From Candidatus Bacteroides merdigallinarum (GTDB lineage Bacteria > Bacteroidota > Bacteroidia > Bacteroidales > Bacteroidaceae), in assembly GCA_019116285.1 (NCBI GenBank), contig DXBX01000089.1, positions 1 through 64,000 of the forward strand: a stretch of DNA of 64,000 nucleotides, read 5' to 3'. How positions within the stretch are numbered: position 1 is the stretch's first letter; every line of letters begins with the position of its first letter. The position numbers and the translations under genes are program-made. Under the pieces are notes generated by a model. The model saw only the letters and a list, made by a program, of their open reading frames with translations, had not been told where the DNA came from and did not search any database. Positions 58,701-64,000 of this stretch are shown here, one piece after another.

Positions 58701-58792
58701 ACGGTACCTTGCAGGGTCCTGTCTTGGGCAAATACTTGCAAGCCCGTCAGCAGGAAAAAGGTAACTAAAAATACAGCATTGATTCTTGTCAT
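55709..58792 (-). CDS. SusC/RagA-family TonB-linked outer membrane protein
   Basis: QGTVTSAEDGEPLIGAAISVKGNTGQGVITNIDGQYSL, GMGSFNASQEPLFVIDGVPV, ITVIKDAAAASLYGSRAANGVILITTKQG. Confidence 0.97.
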   Translation of the reverse strand: MTRINAVFLVTFFLLTGLQVFAQDRTLQGTVTSAEDGEPLIGAAISVKGNTGQGVITNIDGQYSLRLPADARILVVSYIGMKTQEIRIPRNRNRVNVIMQPDNLLLQEVVVTGYGNFTKSSFTGSANTLRADMMKDVPVMSVEQKLQGMTTGVSITGSSGQPGANQSIRIRGMGSFNASQEPLFVIDGVPVTSGSLSTGGFDASYMNNSKTNIMSTLNPSDIENITVIKDAAAASLYGSRAANGVILITTKQGRQGRARVTLNVSGGFSNSAVDFRPTLSGDERRALLYEGLVNYATDQGMASPTDYADGLIDNYAARPALGYTDWRKELLRTATQQSYEASVSGGTERTSYYASLGYNKQEGLAKNSGLERYSARLNLKTKVGKHGEVGANVMFSQLNQELNEERTSAINPFFDVAVTMNPSMTVRDEEGNYVGAYEGSTLNPLRDILTDYNRTRMTRMFSTGYAQVEPIEGLKIKENISYDYNIQKDARYYNPLSSAGPKSGSDARTAKGFIEYGRLNSSTSVNYTHTFARRHNVDILAAYEIESYNTDHAVGEAYRMPSDLLTEPDNAAVLSDFLSSTQAYRMISYVSRLNYDYDNRYYVAGSFRRDGSSRLAPNNRWGNFWSVSGMWNIGNERFMQSARHILSELKVRASYGVNGNQPNALYGYMGLYSYGQNYFGNAGSYESSQPNPGLKWEKNYNLNIGLDFSFLNRIFVTLEYYNRNTKDLLYNMPISSTTGFTSYLANVGQLNNKGVELEVRTLNIAAKGFNWTTILNLSHNKNKIVSLNGELGQSIEGTWFIHKVGLPYHTFYVKEYAGVNPQTGEAQYYMNTPRADGTLDRTLTTDGNAAQAIPYKSAEPTVSGGLTNQMRYKDFDLSFTLTYSLGGYSFDKAGTYIENGTATIYGNETGSTGYNLPAYALDRWQKPGDVTDVPRFVYGQAAGPQNSSRYIHSTNHLRLKSLTFGYTLPRRWMRKLLVDNARVYFSGSNLLTWAKWKHYDPETPVNGEVFCETPPMRTFSFGIQLSF

Positions 58793-59034
58793 AACTAATT
58801 TATTTCATTTGCTTTTGGGGAGGAAAATGCAAAAGAGAGTCCAAACAGACATGTGCCGATGTTAAATAAGATAACGCTTTGTGGAAGAAAGGCTTCCGGC
58901 GGTGGCCTTTGTCTGCTTGACGGAAATAGAGTGTGGAAAGTGTAGAGATATTCCCCATTGTGCACAGGCGTGTCTTCGCAAGGCGGCGGATAAAACAGCC
59001 ATTATGCGAGTTGATGCGGATATACCTCATATAT

Positions 59035-59065
59035 TTTGCCACTTGACGGATAATTGCTACATTTG
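59035..59065 (+). promoter_or_regulatory. Bacteroidales promoter upstream of ftsK
   Basis: TTTG-N19-TACATTTG, a full -33/-7 consensus match ~30 bp before the ftsK ATG. Confidence 0.75.
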
Positions 59066-59093
59066 CAACCATCTTTTTTTAGGTACTCATTCA

Positions 59094-61529
59094 ATGGAAA
59101 AGAAAACTGCAACAAAGGATAAAGCCGCACCGATGTCTTTCCTGGACAAGGTGAGAGGCATATTTCGGAGCGAGACTGTCCGCTTCATCATCGGCCTGCT
59201 GGTCGTCCTCTTCTCGGTCTATCTGTTATTGGCCTTCACGTCGTTCTTCTTCACCGGCGCGGCCGACCAGAGCATCATCGACAATGCCACGGAGGCAGAA
59301 TTGGCCTCGGTAGACAACGGGGTGGAGAATTCGGCGGGGGCGCGTGGAGCACAGCTGGCCAGTTACCTCATCAATGATTGCTTCGGCTTGGGAGCGTTTT
59401 TCATTATCATTTTCCTGGCCGCCGCCGGGTTCCGACTGATGAAGGTGGGGCGCGTGCGCTTGTGGCGGTGGTTTATCATCTGTTTTGTGCTGATGATATG
59501 GTCTTCCGTATTTCTGGGCTACGGCTTCCGGCATGTTTACGAGGATTCGTTTGTCTACCTGGGAGGCCTGCACGGATACAATGTGGGCAATTGGCTGGAG
59601 TCGCAAGTGGGCGCTCCCGGCGTATGGCTCATTTTGCTGGCCGTGGCGGTCTGCTTCCTGGCGTATGTCAGCACGCGCACGGTGGTATGGATGCGCCGTC
59701 TGTTCTCCCTCCGCTTCTTGAAGAAGCAGGCGAAGGCAGAGGCTGCCGCCCAACCGGGGGAGACGCCCGAAGAGTTCAACGCCTCGTGGGGATTCAAGCC
59801 GAAGAAGGCTGGTGCGTCCGAAGAGAAATCTGCTGAACCTGAGCCTGAGCCTGAATCTGATCTTGACCCCGACCCTATGCCGGATAGTGCTGACGATGTA
59901 CCTTTGGTATTTGATATGCCGCAACCCGAAGCGCCGGCCGAGCCGTCTGTGCGACCCGTCACTGCGTCGGCCGAACCTGCTTTCGACGTGGAGGTCAACC
60001 GGGATGAATATGCCCCGCATCAGTTGGAGCCTTACAATCCCCGCCTCGACTTGGAGAATTACCACTTTCCCACGCTCGACCTCCTGAAGGAATTCGACGA
60101 GTCCGAGCCGGTGGTGAACATGGAGGAGCAGAATGCCAACAAGGACGAGATTGTGAATACCCTCCGCAGCTTCGGCATCGAGATTAACAGCATCAAGGCC
60201 ACCGTAGGCCCCACGGTGACGCTCTATGAGATTACGTTGGAGCGCGGTGTGCGCATCTCCCGCATCAAAGGACTGGAGAATGACATCGCCCTGGCGCTCT
60301 CTGCCCTGGGCATCCGCATCATCGCGCCCATACCGGGCAAGGGAACCATCGGCATCGAGGTGCCCAACAAGAAGCCGCGCATCGTGTCCGGGCGCAGCAT
60401 CATCGGCAGCAAGAAATTTCAGGAATCCACGTACGACCTGCCCATCGCTCTCGGCAAGACCATCACGAACGAGGTCTTCATGGTAGACTTGGCCAAGATG
60501 CCCCATATCCTCGTGGCGGGTGCCACCGGCCAGGGTAAGTCCGTCGGGCTGAACGCCATCATCACTTCCTTATTATATAAGAAGCATCCGGCCGAGCTGA
60601 AGTTCGTGTTGATAGACCCCAAGAAGGTGGAGTTCAGCATCTATTCCGCCATCGAGCATCATTTCCTGGCCAAGCTTCCGAACGAAGCAGAGCCCATCAT
60701 CACCGATGTGACCAAGGTGGTGCAGACGCTCAACTCCATCTGCGTGGAGATGGATACGCGCTACGACCTCCTGAAGCTGGCACACGTGCGCAACGTCAAG
60801 GAGTATAACGAGAAGTTCATCAACCGCCAGCTCAATCCGGAGAAGGGACACAAGTACATGCCCTACATTGTGGTGGTCATCGACGAGTTCGGCGACCTCA
60901 TCATGACGGCCGGCAAGGACGTGGAGCTGCCCATCGCGCGCATCGCCCAGCTGGCTCGTGCTGTGGGCATTCACATGATTATCGCCACACAGCGACCCAC
61001 GACCAATATCATTACGGGTACCATCAAGGCCAACTTCCCCGCACGCATCGCCTTCCGCGTGTCGCAGATGGTGGATTCGCGCACCATCCTCGACCGTCCG
61101 GGGGCCAACCAGCTCATCGGACGCGGAGACATGCTCTTTCTGCAGGGAGCCGACCCCGTGCGCGTGCAGTGTGCCTTCATCGACACGCCCGAGGTGTCCG
61201 ACATCGCCGAATACATCTCCCGCCAGCAGGGTTATCCCACGGCTTTCTTCCTGCCCGAGGTGGAGGACGAGAGTGCCAATACCTTGGACGATGTGGACAT
61301 GGATCGGCTGGATCCGTTGTTCAAGGATGCCGCGCGGCTCATCGTCTCCAGCCAGCAGGGGTCTACCTCGCTCATCCAGCGCAAGTTCTCCATCGGCTAC
61401 AACCGGGCGGGGCGCATCATGGATCAGCTGGAGAAGGCGAATATCGTAGGTCCTGCCCAGGGCAGCAAGCCGCGTGAAGTGCTCTTCGTGGACATCGTGG
61501 CACTGGAGGAATACTTGAACAATTTTTGA
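59094..61529 (+). CDS. ftsK: FtsK/SpoIIIE family DNA translocase
   Basis: N-terminal TM segments, LVAGATGQGKSVGLNAIITSLLYKKHP, IARIAQLARAVGIHMIIATQRPTTNIITG, C-terminal gamma domain. Start at MEKKTATK. Confidence 0.96.
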   Translation: MEKKTATKDKAAPMSFLDKVRGIFRSETVRFIIGLLVVLFSVYLLLAFTSFFFTGAADQSIIDNATEAELASVDNGVENSAGARGAQLASYLINDCFGLGAFFIIIFLAAAGFRLMKVGRVRLWRWFIICFVLMIWSSVFLGYGFRHVYEDSFVYLGGLHGYNVGNWLESQVGAPGVWLILLAVAVCFLAYVSTRTVVWMRRLFSLRFLKKQAKAEAAAQPGETPEEFNASWGFKPKKAGASEEKSAEPEPEPESDLDPDPMPDSADDVPLVFDMPQPEAPAEPSVRPVTASAEPAFDVEVNRDEYAPHQLEPYNPRLDLENYHFPTLDLLKEFDESEPVVNMEEQNANKDEIVNTLRSFGIEINSIKATVGPTVTLYEITLERGVRISRIKGLENDIALALSALGIRIIAPIPGKGTIGIEVPNKKPRIVSGRSIIGSKKFQESTYDLPIALGKTITNEVFMVDLAKMPHILVAGATGQGKSVGLNAIITSLLYKKHPAELKFVLIDPKKVEFSIYSAIEHHFLAKLPNEAEPIITDVTKVVQTLNSICVEMDTRYDLLKLAHVRNVKEYNEKFINRQLNPEKGHKYMPYIVVVIDEFGDLIMTAGKDVELPIARIAQLARAVGIHMIIATQRPTTNIITGTIKANFPARIAFRVSQMVDSRTILDRPGANQLIGRGDMLFLQGADPVRVQCAFIDTPEVSDIAEYISRQQGYPTAFFLPEVEDESANTLDDVDMDRLDPLFKDAARLIVSSQQGSTSLIQRKFSIGYNRAGRIMDQLEKANIVGPAQGSKPREVLFVDIVALEEYLNNF

Positions 61530-61548
61530 TTGAAAGCGTTGCAAAGAT

Positions 61549-62172
61549 ATGAGGAAACTGATTGGATTCATAGGACTTTGGTGGGCACTTTGTTTGGCAA
61601 TGCCCGTCTCTGCGCAAAACAATGCGAGGGGGATCCTGCAGAGGGCTGCCGAGACTTTCCGGCGAAGTGGAGGGGTCAGTGCCTCGTTCGCGATCCACTC
61701 TTCCGAAGGAAACTCCACCGGCATCATCCGCCTGAAAGGGGAGAAGTTCGTGCTGGAGGCCGGAGGTATGACTACCTGGTTTGACGGGCGCACCCAGTGG
61801 ACCTATCTGCCTTCGTCCGACGAGGTGAACATCTCCGAACCGACGGACGAGGAATTGCAGACGCTCAATCCCTATGCCTGGCTCTACCTCTACGATAATG
61901 GCTACGATTTGCAAATCTTGCCGGCCGAGACATCTGATATATATAAGGTGAAGATGTCCGCCCGCTCGGCTGAGGCGCAAGTGGAGCAGTTGGTGCTTTG
62001 GTTGGACAAGTCCTCCTTGCATCCCATGAAGTTCAGTATCACCTTGGCTGGCAATGTGGAGCCGACGCTCATTATCGTCCGGGATTATCGCACAAGGCAG
62101 GCATACACGGATGCCATGTTTGTCTTCGACCCGGCTGAGTATCCGACGGCGGAGGTGATTGATTTGAGATGA
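61549..62172 (+). CDS. LolA-like outer membrane lipoprotein carrier protein
   Basis: Signal peptide, GGVSASFAIHSSEGNSTGIIRLKGEKFVLEAGGMTTWFDGRTQWTYLPSSDEVNISEPT; located between ftsK and trxB. Confidence 0.88.
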   Translation: MRKLIGFIGLWWALCLAMPVSAQNNARGILQRAAETFRRSGGVSASFAIHSSEGNSTGIIRLKGEKFVLEAGGMTTWFDGRTQWTYLPSSDEVNISEPTDEELQTLNPYAWLYLYDNGYDLQILPAETSDIYKVKMSARSAEAQVEQLVLWLDKSSLHPMKFSITLAGNVEPTLIIVRDYRTRQAYTDAMFVFDPAEYPTAEVIDLR

Positions 62173-62199
62173 ATGATCATTTATATAACCCAATAGACA

Positions 62200-63138
62200 A
62201 TGGAAACAGAACAAGTGAAATGCCTGATTATCGGCTCCGGCCCTGCCGGCTATACGGCGGCTATTTATGCCGGACGAGCCAATCTCTCGCCGGTGCTCTA
62301 TGCCGGCTTGCAACCCGGCGGTCAGCTGACTACAACGACCGAAGTAGAGAACTTTCCGGGCTATCCCTCCGGCATCGGAGGCCCCGAGTTGATGGAAGAC
62401 CTGCGCAAGCAGGCCGAGCGTTTCGGCACGGACATCCGTTATGGCGTGGCCATGTCTGCCGACCTCAGTGCTTCTCCCTATAAGATTACGATGGACGACG
62501 GTAAGGTCATTGAGGCTAAGACGGTCATCATCGCTACGGGAGCCACGGCCAAGTATCTGGGCCTGGATGATGAGAAGAAATACGCCGGTATGGGTGTCAG
62601 TGCCTGTGCCACGTGCGACGGCTTCTTCTACCGCAACCGGGTGGTAGCCGTAGTGGGCGGCGGAGATACGGCCTGCGAGGAGGCTTCCTATCTCTCCGGC
62701 CTGGCTTCGAAGGTATACCTGATTGTGCGCAAGCCTTTCCTGCGTGCCTCCAAGGTGATGCAGCAGCGCGTCTTCAACAATCCCAAGATTGAAGTCCTCT
62801 TTGAACATAATGCCGTGGGCCTGTATGGCGAGAACGGTGTGGAGGGCGTACACCTGGTGAAGCGCTTGGGTGAGGCGGACGAGGAGCGTTATGACCTGCC
62901 CATCGACGGCTTCTTCCTGGGTATCGGACACCGTCCTAATTCTGATGTCTTCAAGCAGTGGCTGGACACAGATGAAGTGGGCTATATCCTCACCGAGCCG
63001 GGTACGCCGCGCACCAAGGTGCCGGGAGTCTTTGCTGCAGGCGATGTGGCCGACCCGCATTACAGACAGGCCATTACAGCAGCTGCATCGGGTTGTATGG
63101 CCGCGATAGAGGCCGAACGCTACCTGCTGAATGCATAG
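62200..63138 (+). CDS. trxB: Thioredoxin-disulfide reductase
   Basis: CLIIGSGPAGYTAAIYAGRANL, GVSACATCDGFFYRNRVVAVVGGGDTACEEA. Confidence 0.97.
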   Translation: METEQVKCLIIGSGPAGYTAAIYAGRANLSPVLYAGLQPGGQLTTTTEVENFPGYPSGIGGPELMEDLRKQAERFGTDIRYGVAMSADLSASPYKITMDDGKVIEAKTVIIATGATAKYLGLDDEKKYAGMGVSACATCDGFFYRNRVVAVVGGGDTACEEASYLSGLASKVYLIVRKPFLRASKVMQQRVFNNPKIEVLFEHNAVGLYGENGVEGVHLVKRLGEADEERYDLPIDGFFLGIGHRPNSDVFKQWLDTDEVGYILTEPGTPRTKVPGVFAAGDVADPHYRQAITAAASGCMAAIEAERYLLNA

Positions 63139-63219
63139 GAAAGGCGGCCGGAAAGACATAATGACCTGATAAAGATTAATACCAAAAACGATTATTTACC
63201 TTTTAAAAAACAACTTCAA

Positions 63220-64000
63220 ATGATGAACAACCGAAAGTGGAAGCAAGCCTTGTTGGCTGCTTGTCTGATCTGTCTGGCAAGTCCGGCATTGGCTTCCGGA
63301 GACGAAGACCGGAAACCTTATTGGCAGGACATCCAGACCGTATCAGTCAACCGGGAAGAACCCCGCACAGACTTCATGACCTTCAGCAACCGTACGTCGG
63401 CTCTGAATGACTCGTATGAGGAAAGCCCTTACTACCATTCGCTGAACGGCACGTGGAAATTCTACTTCGTGGACAGTTACAAGCAGTTGCCGGCCAACAT
63501 CACCGACCCGTCCGTGGACGCATCGGAATGGGCCGACATCCAGGTGCCCGGCAACTGGGAGGTGCAGGGCTTCGGCACGGCCATCTACACCAACCACGGC
63601 TATGAGTTCAAGCCCCGCAATCCCCAGCCGCCCACTTTGCCCGAAGCAACTCCCGTGGGCGTTTACCGCCGGGATATCGACATTCCTGCCGAGTGGATGG
63701 AACGTGACATCTACCTGCAGATTGCCGGCGCCAAGTCCGGCGTCTATGTCTACCTCAACGGTCAGGAGGTGGGCTACAACGAGGACTCCAAGAATCCCGC
63801 CGAGTTCCTCATCAACCCCTACGTGAAGGCCGGCAAGAACGTGCTGACCCTGAAAATCTTCCGCTGGAGCACCGGCTCCTACCTGGAATGCCAGGACATG
63901 TGGCGCATGAGCGGCATCGAACGTGATGTGTTCCTCTATTCGCAGCCCAAGGCTGCCGTGCGCGACTTCCACTTGAAGTCCACGCTGGACGATACCTACC
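63220..64000 (+). CDS. Glycoside hydrolase family 2 (beta-galactosidase-like), N-terminal part, truncated by window end
   Basis: Not in the ORF track (no stop in window). Translation MMNNRKWKQALLAACLICLASPALASGDEDRKPYWQDIQTVSVNREEPRTDFMTFSN..., ITDPSVDASEWADIQVPGNWEVQGFGTAIYTNHGYEF. Confidence 0.92.
   Translation, partial: MMNNRKWKQALLAACLICLASPALASGDEDRKPYWQDIQTVSVNREEPRTDFMTFSNRTSALNDSYEESPYYHSLNGTWKFYFVDSYKQLPANITDPSVDASEWADIQVPGNWEVQGFGTAIYTNHGYEFKPRNPQPPTLPEATPVGVYRRDIDIPAEWMERDIYLQIAGAKSGVYVYLNGQEVGYNEDSKNPAEFLINPYVKAGKNVLTLKIFRWSTGSYLECQDMWRMSGIERDVFLYSQPKAAVRDFHLKSTLDDTY

Noticed and set aside
61417-63159. 580-aa minus-strand ORF opposite ftsK, the LolA-like gene and trxB
   Set aside because: Spans three confidently assigned genes on the other strand; no domain signal.

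Overview
This 64 kb window looks like a Bacteroidales (Bacteroides-like) chromosome segment. Support: two SusC/SusD pairs, TAnnTTTG promoters, an FtsK-LolA-like-TrxB cluster, a GT3-type glycogen synthase, and GLPGLI, DUF4143 and BT4734-type primase families. Most genes are core metabolism or information processing: copA, birA, glgP, ribBA, aspC, tadA, ung, asnA, nadE, pgi, nrdDG, gpsA, lysS, ftsK, trxB. There are two tRNAs. Both ends are cut: a SusC C-terminus at position 1, and a GH2 beta-galactosidase N-terminus running off at 64000 that is absent from the ORF track. The main signals not explained by genes are: (i) short-period (21-23 bp) repeat arrays with palindromic cores, each array with its own core, three of them in gaps between convergent genes (7752-7819, 32219-32306, 41281-41368) and a weaker one at 15597-15680; (ii) three copies of a ~30 bp GACAG-rich element around a divergent HU-like / primase-helicase pair, two forming an inverted repeat around an AT-rich spacer and the third just after the primase stop; (iii) a toxin-antitoxin operon whose toxin reads as only 20 codons, ending in a terminator; (iv) a P1B ATPase with a CopZ-like domain apparently fused through a former intergenic spacer; (v) an HMA-AraC fusion regulator; (vi) an ~87 bp dispersed hairpin repeat present twice; (vii) 33-bp tandem repeats before a DUF4143 ATPase; (viii) five 11-bp polypurine repeats. 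All family calls come from reading translated sequence; no database search was possible.
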